From Lewinellaceae bacterium (lineage in GTDB: Bacteria > Bacteroidota > Bacteroidia > Chitinophagales > Saprospiraceae), in contig JACJYQ010000006.1 of assembly GCA_020636025.1 (NCBI GenBank), forward strand, positions 310,001 through 374,000: a stretch of 64,000 nt of DNA, read 5' to 3'. Under the pieces are notes generated by a model. That model was not told the origin of the DNA. It saw only the letters and a list, made by a program, of their open reading frames with translations, and ran no database searches. Made by a program: the position numbers and the translations under genes. Positions 38,812 through 46,012 of this stretch are shown here, piece by piece (position 1 is the stretch's first letter; the number at the start of each line of letters is the position of its first letter).

Positions 38812-39483
38812 TTAGATCAATATGAAAATTGCCCTAAAAATCAAGACCGAACCAAATACCAATAATACCATCCCAATGACTTTCTGAATTTGTCTTGCGT
38901 GATGAGGTGTAAGAAACTTCCGTACCCGTTTGGCAGCCCAGGCCTTCAAGGTATCTGTGAGAATGAGCATGCCCAACATGCCGGCAAAAAACACCATGGA
39001 TTGTTCGCGTGTCCAGTTGTTTGGAACTACCACAGCACTTACAATACCCAGCCAGAAAAAAATGGTTCCTGGATTGATCAGATTGAGCAAAAATCCGCGA
39101 AGCCACCAGGATAAATAACTGCGTTTTTCCACTTTATGTTCAGCTCCGTCCTTAACCTTCGACTTCAGGAAAAGACTGCCCAAACCGAATGCTATCAACA
39201 GTAATCCACCCAATATTCCTACCCAGGTTCTGAAACCCTGAATGGCTGTTACCGCAGCCAGCGTTTCAACACTCCATAAAATGGTGGACACAAATAAGAT
39301 ATCGCTGAACCAAATTCCGCTGGCGACTGACAGGCCGGCACGAAAGCCCTGACTTATTCCCGCCTCCACTACCGCAAAGAGCAATGGACCAACCAGAAAA
39401 CTGAGAGAAAAACCGAGTAAAATGCCTTGTAACAACATGGTTGAGGATGCAAAGCTAACAGGCAAATCGAAAAGTTTAGCCAT
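38812..39483 (-). CDS. LysE family exporter
   Basis: A 223-aa inner-membrane protein of the LysE/RhtB translocator family, with about six hydrophobic helices. The N-terminal signature is GFSLSFLVGPLLFAVVEAGISQGF (abridged here as GFSLSFLVGP and GISQGF, about residues 24-45). A conserved NPGTIFFWLG lies in the fourth helix region. Family members export amino acids or other small metabolites; the substrate is unknown. The start was taken as ATG 39481-39483, four bases after the stop of the 1200-aa outer-membrane gene, which implies a shared transcript. An upstream in-frame ATG at 39519 overlaps that gene and adds twelve unlikely residues. Confidence 0.86.
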   Translation of the reverse strand: MAKLFDLPVSFASSTMLLQGILLGFSLSFLVGPLLFAVVEAGISQGFRAGLSVASGIWFSDILFVSTILWSVETLAAVTAIQGFRTWVGILGGLLLIAFGLGSLFLKSKVKDGAEHKVEKRSYLSWWLRGFLLNLINPGTIFFWLGIVSAVVVPNNWTREQSMVFFAGMLGMLILTDTLKAWAAKRVRKFLTPHHARQIQKVIGMVLLVFGSVLIFRAIFILI

Positions 39484-39487
39484 GAGA

Positions 39488-42400
39488 TCAAAACAAGGCG
39501 CGAACCTGTGCCCTGCCAACGTGAACTATCCGGTTTGTACCCGTTTTTCGGCCCTCATAATTAATTCCCAATTGTACGGATTTTGACAGTTGCCTGTCCA
39601 GATTGAGACTCCAAAGAAAATTCTTACCACCCTGTAATCCTTCCAGCATGGTAAACGCCACCGCAGAATTGGCCTGACCAAGGTATTGGATATCAGCAAA
39701 TGTCATGCTGGCTCTTATCGAAGTGCTGGCTTTAAAACCCTGCGCAGTTGGTTTACTGGTCGGGTTCCAGGTCAGCTCCATATTCCAGTTGCTTTGTTTG
39801 GCCGATTCCATTTCACCAATGCCATTTTCACTTTCCTTCCACAATACGCTGCCATTTATGCGAAAATTTCTGCTGGCCAGCCAAGTGATTTTAGGCCCCA
39901 CTGAATACGACGCAATTTGATAATCTCTGTTGTTAAAAGTTTGATTATCAGAGAGTTTATCGCCCTTTTTGGCATCGGCCTCCATACTCCAACGCTGGCC
40001 CAAATTTAAGCGAAAATGAATGCTCCACTCCTTATTCCGACGTTGCTCAAAACCGGTCGTAATGGCCAGGCGGCTTTGGTTATCCACCTGAACAATACCG
40101 GCATCCCATTTTGGATTCGCCCGGTTTATGAAAAGAGCATTCCGCCAACCGGAACTTAGGGTTACCAGGGCAGAGTCGGCCAGTCCGGACAATTGAAAAG
40201 GATCCCAGGGCCTAACACCTACTGCATCAACAAAAGTGCGCCGGTTGATTTGCAGATTGCTTTGTGTGCTTAGACGGCTGACAAATCGCTGCCAGCTGTT
40301 TTCAGGCTGCCGCCAAAAGAGCCTTGGTTCGATGCGTAAGCCAGGTCCAAACAGGACATTATTCGTACGCACATAATCGGGTGTGCTTACAGCCACTCGC
40401 ACATAATTAGCCTGATCCTGAAACACCGCCACTTCCATTTCGTCCACCTGCAAAACGCTGTCGCGGTTGCGGTCAACCCAGGTGAATTGCCCGTCGCCGG
40501 GATTTACTTGCAGGTAGTTGTATTCAAGTTTGGGGCTTTGACCGGAGCCGAGTTCATAGTTTAGGGTGAACACAAGGGCATTTTTCCAGGCATTCAGGTT
40601 GTAATCCACCTTGCCCAGATAGGATCGCTGGGCTTCCAGGTTGGTCAGCTCGGAATTGATGATCCGCAAGCGTCGAAGCGTCATTACCCAGTTTACCGAC
40701 TGATTGAGCGTTTTTCTGACAGCTCTGTTTTTCCAATGGCCATTCAAACTCAATTCATTGGCAATTGTGCTCAATTGAAACACGGATTCAGAGGGTGCAA
40801 AATCATTTCGTTGGGACACATATCCCGACAACTTCCATGGCCTTCCCTGGTCGGGCATTTCTGCATATATCCTTACGAGGTCATACCAGAAGCTCTGACT
40901 ATTCAAGGTATCTGTTTTAATGTCTGTTCGGGCATTCTTTTCTCGTTCCGCATAAATACCAGTCTTCAAAACAGCCTGTTTCCCGGTAGAATCCCGTTTA
41001 TAAAATGTTCTCGCAACATCGATTTTTGGACGCTCAAAAATGCTCTTTTCCAGAGCAGCATCCGTTTGCAGTAAATTTCCTGTCGCCTGCAATTCCCAGC
41101 CATTTTTTTCAATTGATAAGACCGCGGCGTGTTTGTTGCCATTATATATGCCCAACCTGCGGAAAGCGCCAAACTCATATTGCAAGTTGCCCAGTTTTCT
41201 GTTTTCAATGGATACACTGCTTTTCAGTATCTGCTCCTGCACAGTATCTCGTTGAGAATTCACATTCCAGTCTCTGATAAATTCTGCCTGTCTGTAGGGG
41301 TTTAAAGCCTCAAAAGTCTTAGCTGTTTGTTCGTAGTTTATGTTTAGTTCACTGCGCCATAGTTGTTTACCGCCGTCAGTTGGCAGCTTCCCGAAATCGA
41401 GTTGTTGCCTGAGATGTAAAAAACCGGCAAGTCCGAGGTTGTCATCATTTCCCAATGGGGAAAAACGATTCAGATCCCGGTTACTGAGCGCCAGTTCGGC
41501 TTTTACATCCGTGTTTTTGAAAGGCTTTAACTCCGCTCCGGCGGTCCATAATTGTTTTAATTCTGGCGCTATCAGCTTAATGATCGGTTCAAAATTACCA
41601 CTTGGAGTGCAGGTAATTGAATCGGGGGGGGACCATTTAAATACCCGCCCATTGGCTGCTGTTTGGGCGAGCACGTAATTTCCTTGTCCCGGTGTCACTT
41701 CGGTGAACCTGGCTGCATAGCGAGCCGAATCTGTATTTGTACTGTATACTAAAATGGAAACCGTTTGTCCGCAAACCACCGAATCAACCAAACTGTACAA
41801 TACGCGATCGGGATCAAAATTCTCTAAAGTATCTATGCCGGAAACATAGGCGTTCAATAATTGGTCGCCAACCGCTGCCAGACTTTTCCGTTCGCTCTCC
41901 GAAAGTTCCTGTGCTCCTCCGCTATTTCGTGAGTCCTGTTCCGAATACACATTCAAATAAAATCGGCTTTTTTCCCGGTTCCAATCTGTGTTAAAGGCAA
42001 TGGTAGACCGCAGGTAGCTCTGTACGGCATATTCAAATTCAATAATGATTCGGCTGTCTTTGCTGATCAGCCGATGTGCAGTAAATACAACTTCCCCAAG
42101 ATTGTAATCAACCACATAATCGTCTTCAAGTCCGCGTTGCATCAGCTGGCCATCGATGTACACCTTTTCGGTGCCGGCCAATACAATGATAAATCTTTCC
42201 CCTTCAGCACCCTGAAGTCTGTAGGGGCCCTGGTTTCCCTCCTGTCCTTGAATGATTTGCCTGGAAAACTTTCCTCTGCTGACTGCCGCGGCGGCACGGA
42301 CATTAATGGAATCTTCTTTTTGCAAAAAAGAAGATTGAAACATGCCGCCTTGCAAGCGTTTGAAATAATTGCTGAAATAACCTGTAGGTTTTACCAGATC

Positions 42401-43090
42401 ATAATCGCCTGCTGTGAGTGTGTTCTGTTTTTGCTTTAGCTGAATAAACACCCGGTCAAATTCCTGAAGCTGGCGGGTGGTGCCATCCGGTTGCAGAGGA
42501 ATGCTGTTGTCTGATAAAGCAGCGCGGAGTTCCAGATCGTTCCCCAGCTTGCCGTCGAGCTGTAGGTTCAGGTTCGAATTGAATACCAGATTCTGGCTAT
42601 TCCCAAAAGACAATCCCCTCGTATAGGCGCCAGACGAGTTCAGCCCACCGCTTTCCCAGGGCTTTTTTACCGGTTCATACGGTGTATAGTCGAACTCAAT
42701 GGCATCCGAATTGAATTTTCTCCGAATGGCCACCGTATCCAGTCGGGCAGTTACTTGCGAAAAATCGTAAGGTGTTACGCGGTAGCTGACACCAAATTTC
42801 CGGCAATCCGGATATCGCTGTTGCACCTGTGCACTGTCAAAATAAAGGCAATTGTATTGTAGAGAAAACAGACGCGAGTCTAGTATTTCAGCACTTTCCT
42901 GATCCATCACAAGCCCAAGAGGGGGTACTACTGTAAGAGAATCCAGGCTAATTCCGGAGGCACTTAAATCCAATACCTTGTATCTCAGGGAGGAATAACT
43001 ATAGTCTACCTGAGCCTGTGCTGCATTCCACACAAAGCACATAAACAGCATACAATATATGCGCAGGAATTCCGGATGCCTAAGATTCAA
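39488..43090 (-). CDS. Large outer-membrane protein, SprA-like segments
   Basis: Not assigned to a named family. The 1200-aa protein has a signal peptide (CFVWNAAQA before Q27). Its middle part shows VYIDGQLMQRGLEDDYVVDY and GEVVFTAHRLISKDSRIIIE (about residues 308-350), a pattern similar to segments in the SprA/Sov-type T9SS translocon and related Bacteroidota outer-membrane proteins. From about 360 on, alternating amphipathic strands suggest a very large beta-barrel, ending RTNRIVHVGRAQVRALF with the C-terminal Phe typical of BAM substrates (about the last 16 residues). At 1200 aa it is about half the length of SprA, so it is probably a relative and not SprA itself. The LysE exporter follows after 4 bp, and a small lipoprotein precedes it by 60 bp. 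Confidence 0.7.
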   Translation of the reverse strand: MNLRHPEFLRIYCMLFMCFVWNAAQAQVDYSYSSLRYKVLDLSASGISLDSLTVVPPLGLVMDQESAEILDSRLFSLQYNCLYFDSAQVQQRYPDCRKFGVSYRVTPYDFSQVTARLDTVAIRRKFNSDAIEFDYTPYEPVKKPWESGGLNSSGAYTRGLSFGNSQNLVFNSNLNLQLDGKLGNDLELRAALSDNSIPLQPDGTTRQLQEFDRVFIQLKQKQNTLTAGDYDLVKPTGYFSNYFKRLQGGMFQSSFLQKEDSINVRAAAAVSRGKFSRQIIQGQEGNQGPYRLQGAEGERFIIVLAGTEKVYIDGQLMQRGLEDDYVVDYNLGEVVFTAHRLISKDSRIIIEFEYAVQSYLRSTIAFNTDWNREKSRFYLNVYSEQDSRNSGGAQELSESERKSLAAVGDQLLNAYVSGIDTLENFDPDRVLYSLVDSVVCGQTVSILVYSTNTDSARYAARFTEVTPGQGNYVLAQTAANGRVFKWSPPDSITCTPSGNFEPIIKLIAPELKQLWTAGAELKPFKNTDVKAELALSNRDLNRFSPLGNDDNLGLAGFLHLRQQLDFGKLPTDGGKQLWRSELNINYEQTAKTFEALNPYRQAEFIRDWNVNSQRDTVQEQILKSSVSIENRKLGNLQYEFGAFRRLGIYNGNKHAAVLSIEKNGWELQATGNLLQTDAALEKSIFERPKIDVARTFYKRDSTGKQAVLKTGIYAEREKNARTDIKTDTLNSQSFWYDLVRIYAEMPDQGRPWKLSGYVSQRNDFAPSESVFQLSTIANELSLNGHWKNRAVRKTLNQSVNWVMTLRRLRIINSELTNLEAQRSYLGKVDYNLNAWKNALVFTLNYELGSGQSPKLEYNYLQVNPGDGQFTWVDRNRDSVLQVDEMEVAVFQDQANYVRVAVSTPDYVRTNNVLFGPGLRIEPRLFWRQPENSWQRFVSRLSTQSNLQINRRTFVDAVGVRPWDPFQLSGLADSALVTLSSGWRNALFINRANPKWDAGIVQVDNQSRLAITTGFEQRRNKEWSIHFRLNLGQRWSMEADAKKGDKLSDNQTFNNRDYQIASYSVGPKITWLASRNFRINGSVLWKESENGIGEMESAKQSNWNMELTWNPTSKPTAQGFKASTSIRASMTFADIQYLGQANSAVAFTMLEGLQGGKNFLWSLNLDRQLSKSVQLGINYEGRKTGTNRIVHVGRAQVRALF

Positions 43091-43150
43091 AACAATGCTT
43101 TAGTATGGGGGATGGCGTTTGGCGCCAGTATTCAGTTGCCCAACCGGACA

Positions 43151-43501
43151 TTAACCTCCTGAGCCGGAGCCTTGAAAAATGGGTTTTACCTCTTCAGAAT
43201 CAATAGGCAGTACGTCTGGTGGCTGAAGTGGCTTGAAAGGCTTCATTTTAGACAAAGAATCCTGTAGCGCTTCTTTTGCTTCTTCCAATAATAGTGAGTC
43301 CACCAGTTTTTCGGCCTTTTCATACAGGTTCTGGCGACAATTGTCCATTTTCTTTTTCCGATACTCCTCCAGTCTTTCAGCAACTTTTTCAGCTATGATC
43401 TTGTCGCGATCTTCATGGCATGAAACAAGAAAATGACTGAACAGACATATCGAAAGCAGGAATTGCAAGAATCCTGCAGATTGAAAACTAAACCCTTTCA
43501 T
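43151..43501 (-). CDS. Small lipoprotein with coiled coil
   Basis: A 116-aa protein. A hydrophobic N-terminus (FLQFLLSICLFSHFLVSC) ends in a lipobox LVSC, with the lipidated Cys at about 29. It is followed by a charged helix likely to form a coiled coil (KIIAEKVAERLEEYRKKKMD) and a Pro-rich, Gly/Ser tail. No family is recognised. It is the first gene of a probable three-gene unit with the large outer-membrane protein and the LysE exporter. Confidence 0.65.
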   Translation of the reverse strand: MKGFSFQSAGFLQFLLSICLFSHFLVSCHEDRDKIIAEKVAERLEEYRKKKMDNCRQNLYEKAEKLVDSLLLEEAKEALQDSLSKMKPFKPLQPPDVLPIDSEEVKPIFQGSGSGG

Positions 43502-43650
43502 GGTGTAAAACTCTCAAAAAAAGTGAATTTGCTGAAAAAAATTATTGAGCCAATCTTGCATAAAATGCCCTCTCAGGCCAAGAAAACAACAAGCTTTCAG
43601 ACAATTTCGCTGCCTGCTATAGTTTAATGAAAAAAAAATAGATTAAGCTA

Positions 43651-43680
43651 TTGCTAATTATAAAAGGGGTTGTATCTTTG
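43651..43680 (+). promoter_or_regulatory. Promoter P1 upstream of rimP
   Basis: TTGC (43651-43654) and TATCTTTG (43673-43680) fit the Bacteroidota -33/-7 pattern with an 18-nt spacer. Transcription would begin near 43686. Confidence 0.65.
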
Positions 43681-43685
43681 TGCCA

Positions 43686-43821
43686 TCAGGAATGATTATT
43701 CTTGAAAATTTATTGCATGTTCTGCCCTTTTAGGGTTTTATACATAAGAAGTTTTCATTTGGTTTTTTGGGGTTATACAGGGTGCTACCAGTTTCTGGTC
43801 AGTGCCCTGTTTTTTTGTTTT
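43686..43821 (+). ncRNA. Candidate small RNA, ~130 nt
   Basis: The stretch between promoter P1 and a strong intrinsic terminator has no credible reading frame. It would give an RNA of about 130 nt. The 3' end is a near-perfect 15-bp stem (43777-43791 with 43795-43810, one bulge) followed by seven T. It may be an independent small RNA or a terminated leader of rimP. No Rfam family is claimed. Confidence 0.5.
43777..43821 (+). terminator. Terminator of candidate small RNA
   Basis: acaggg and ccctgt close a stem that continues through accag/ctggt with a three-base loop. Seven T follow, then GTTTT. It is strong enough to end most transcripts from P1. Confidence 0.8.
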
Positions 43822-43922
43822 ATTTAAAATCGACCTCAATAATTTTCTTTCCCTTTTGATCATAGAACTTTATTGTAGCTCTTTTAGAGCGCGCAACTGT
43901 ATACTTTCTAAAATGAAAGATA

Positions 43923-43954
43923 TTTGGCTAGTCCAAATCCACATCGTACCTTTG
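43923..43954 (+). promoter_or_regulatory. Promoter P2 of rimP-nusA-infB
   Basis: TTTG (43923-43926) and TACCTTTG (43947-43954) match the Bacteroidota -33/-7 consensus with a 20-nt spacer. The predicted start is near 43961, about 70 nt before the rimP ATG. Confidence 0.7.
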
Positions 43955-43979
43955 TGCCGCTAATCAATATCGTGGCAAT

Positions 43980-44008
43980 GAAAGAGGGAACCAAAAGTTC
44001 CCTCTTTC
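43980..44008 (+). promoter_or_regulatory. Leader hairpin before rimP
   Basis: gaaagagggaac (43980-43991) and gttccctctttc (43997-44008) form a perfect 12-bp stem with loop caaaa, followed by only a short T-rich stretch. It sits 22 nt before the rimP start. It could be an attenuator, a processing site or a protein-binding site for autoregulation. Confidence 0.6.
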
Positions 44009-44030
44009 GTTTATAAGCACCTGGCAATCA

Positions 44031-44510
44031 ATGGAGTTAACGCAAAAAATTGAAACGCTTCTGGAAGAGAAATTTTCCACCGATGAAGACTTTGCCGACT
44101 GTTTTGTAGTGGATATTCAATTAAAACCACAACAAAAACTCTATGTTTTTGCCGATGCCGATAATGGGTTCACTTTTGAACGCTGTCAGAAACTAAGCCG
44201 ATATCTGGAAAGTCACCTGGATAGTAATGGATGGCTGGGAGAAAAATATGTGTTGGAAGTGAGCAGCCCGGGCATAGACCGCCCCCTTAAATTTCCCCGT
44301 CAGTACAAAAAGAATATTGGCCGGAATCTGAAGGTTACCCTGCTTGACAAAACACTGCATGAAGGCACCATTCAGGATGCTGACGGAAACAGGGTATTGC
44401 TGGTAAATACCATCATAGAAAGAGAGGGGAAAAAGAAAAAAGAAGTGTTGGTTGAGACGCCTATTTCTTATGATCAAATTGAAAAAGCTGTGATTAAACT
44501 GGGATTTTAA
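44031..44510 (+). CDS. rimP: Ribosome maturation factor RimP
   Basis: A 159-aa cytosolic factor needed for 30S subunit maturation. The N-terminal alpha/beta domain shows DCFVVDIQLKPQQKLYVFAD (residues 24-43) and the CQKLSRYLESHLD helix. The conserved LEVSSPGIDRPLK motif (about residues 79-91) and the C-terminal SH3-like domain (IGRNLKVTLLDKTLHEGTIQ) follow. Length is typical. nusA starts 49 bp downstream, the standard rimP-nusA-infB order. Confidence 0.95.
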   Translation: MELTQKIETLLEEKFSTDEDFADCFVVDIQLKPQQKLYVFADADNGFTFERCQKLSRYLESHLDSNGWLGEKYVLEVSSPGIDRPLKFPRQYKKNIGRNLKVTLLDKTLHEGTIQDADGNRVLLVNTIIEREGKKKKEVLVETPISYDQIEKAVIKLGF

Positions 44511-44559
44511 AAAACCCGGTTTTTATCGATACAAATAATTAAACAACTACATATACAGA

Positions 44560-45804
44560 ATGGTCAATTTAGTTGATGTATTCTCCGAATTTAAAAGCGG
44601 AAAAAATATAGACCGCCCTACGATGGTGCGTGTTTTAGAGGACGTCTTTCGCACGCTCATCAAAAAGAAATACGGTACTGATGACAATTTCGACGTGATT
44701 GTCAATACCAGCACCGGTGACCTTGAGATCTGGCGTGTACGCGAAGTCGTTCCTGATGGCGAGGTAACAAACGAACTCGCTCAGGTAAGTATAACCGAAG
44801 CGCATGACATTGACGAAAGCGTGGATGTTGGCGACGAGTGCTACGAACAACTATCCATCGAAGATTTTGGCCGCAGAGCCATCATGGCTGCCCGCCAGAC
44901 GCTGGTTTCCAGGATCATGGAGCTTGAGAAAGACGAGATCTTCCGCAAATACTCCGAGCGCGTAGGCGAAGTGATCACGGGTGAGGTTAACCAGATCATG
45001 AAACGGGAAATCCTCATTTTGGATGATGCTACCAGCAACGAACTGGTGCTTCCGAGAACCGAAATGATCCGTGGCGATTACTACCGCAAGGGCGATATGG
45101 TGAAAGGCATCATCAGCAAGGTTGAAATGAGGAACAATGTTCCCTATATCATGGTTAGCCGTACCGATCCCGACTTCCTGGCGAAACTGCTTGAAGCCGA
45201 GGTTCCTGAGATTGAAGATGGTGTAATTGACATCAAAAACATCGTCAGACTCCCAGGCGAACGTGCCAAAGTTGCTGTGGAAAGCCACGACGAACGAATT
45301 GATCCGGTTGGTGCATGTGTTGGTATGAAAGGTAGCCGTATTCACGGCATCGTACGCGAGCTGCGCAACGAAAACATTGATATCATCAATTATACAACCA
45401 ACCTGCCACTGTACTTGCAACGTAGTTTGACGCCTGCCAAGATCACCAACATTGATATCGACAACGAACGCAAACGCGCCGCTGTTTACCTCGATGCCGA
45501 TCAGGTCAGTCTGGCAATCGGTAAATCCGGAAGCAATATCAAATTGGCAACCAAACTGACTGGCTACGAAATTGATGTATATCGCAACCAGGCTGAATAC
45601 GAAGTCGACGATGTTGATCTCGACGAATTCAGCGATGCTATTGAGCCATGGGTGATTGAAGCACTCAAAAATATTGGCTGTGATACAGCCCGTCAGGTAC
45701 TGGAATTGAGTGTTGATGTGCTTGTTCGCCGTACCGATCTGGAGGAAGAAACCATCAAGGAAGTATTCCGCATTCTGGAAGAAGAATTCGAGGAGGAGAA
45801 ATAA
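44560..45804 (+). CDS. nusA: Transcription factor NusA
   Basis: A 414-aa RNA-polymerase-binding factor controlling pausing, termination and antitermination. Domains in order: NusA N-terminal domain (about 1-125), S1 (about 130-200, GEVITGEVNQIMKREILI), KH1 and KH2 (about 200-345, with CVGMKGSRIHGIVREL and LAIGKSGSNIKLATKLTG as GxxG RNA-binding loops), then an acidic C-terminal helix-hairpin-helix-like segment (WVIEALKNIGCDTARQVLEL). It is shorter than E. coli NusA, as is usual outside Gammaproteobacteria. Confidence 0.97.
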   Translation: MVNLVDVFSEFKSGKNIDRPTMVRVLEDVFRTLIKKKYGTDDNFDVIVNTSTGDLEIWRVREVVPDGEVTNELAQVSITEAHDIDESVDVGDECYEQLSIEDFGRRAIMAARQTLVSRIMELEKDEIFRKYSERVGEVITGEVNQIMKREILILDDATSNELVLPRTEMIRGDYYRKGDMVKGIISKVEMRNNVPYIMVSRTDPDFLAKLLEAEVPEIEDGVIDIKNIVRLPGERAKVAVESHDERIDPVGACVGMKGSRIHGIVRELRNENIDIINYTTNLPLYLQRSLTPAKITNIDIDNERKRAAVYLDADQVSLAIGKSGSNIKLATKLTGYEIDVYRNQAEYEVDDVDLDEFSDAIEPWVIEALKNIGCDTARQVLELSVDVLVRRTDLEEETIKEVFRILEEEFEEEK

Positions 45805-45878
45805 GACCTTTTAAGGTCAAGTTTTGGTAAAAGCTGCCAGCAAGGTGTATAATTAAAGAATTACCCTCTTTTTTTATG

Positions 45879-45886
45879 TACTTTTG
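45879..45886 (+). promoter_or_regulatory. Candidate infB promoter -7 box
   Basis: TACTTTTG fits TAnnTTTG, 126 bp ahead of infB, in the 208-bp nusA-infB gap. A clear -33 TTTG is not seen. It suggests infB may have an extra promoter in addition to read-through. Confidence 0.4.
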
Positions 45887-46012
45887 CGGCGCAATTCATA
45901 ACATTTTAAAATTCAAGGCTTTCTAAAGAAAAATTCTGAAGCGGAGAAAAACGCGTTATCCCGCTTGCGCTCTGAAATTAAACCTTATCAATAAAGCAGG
46001 AAAAAATACTGC

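Noticed and set aside
44851..45420. 189-aa frame opposite nusA
   Set aside because: Antisense to the KH/S1 region of a highly conserved gene; no support as a gene.
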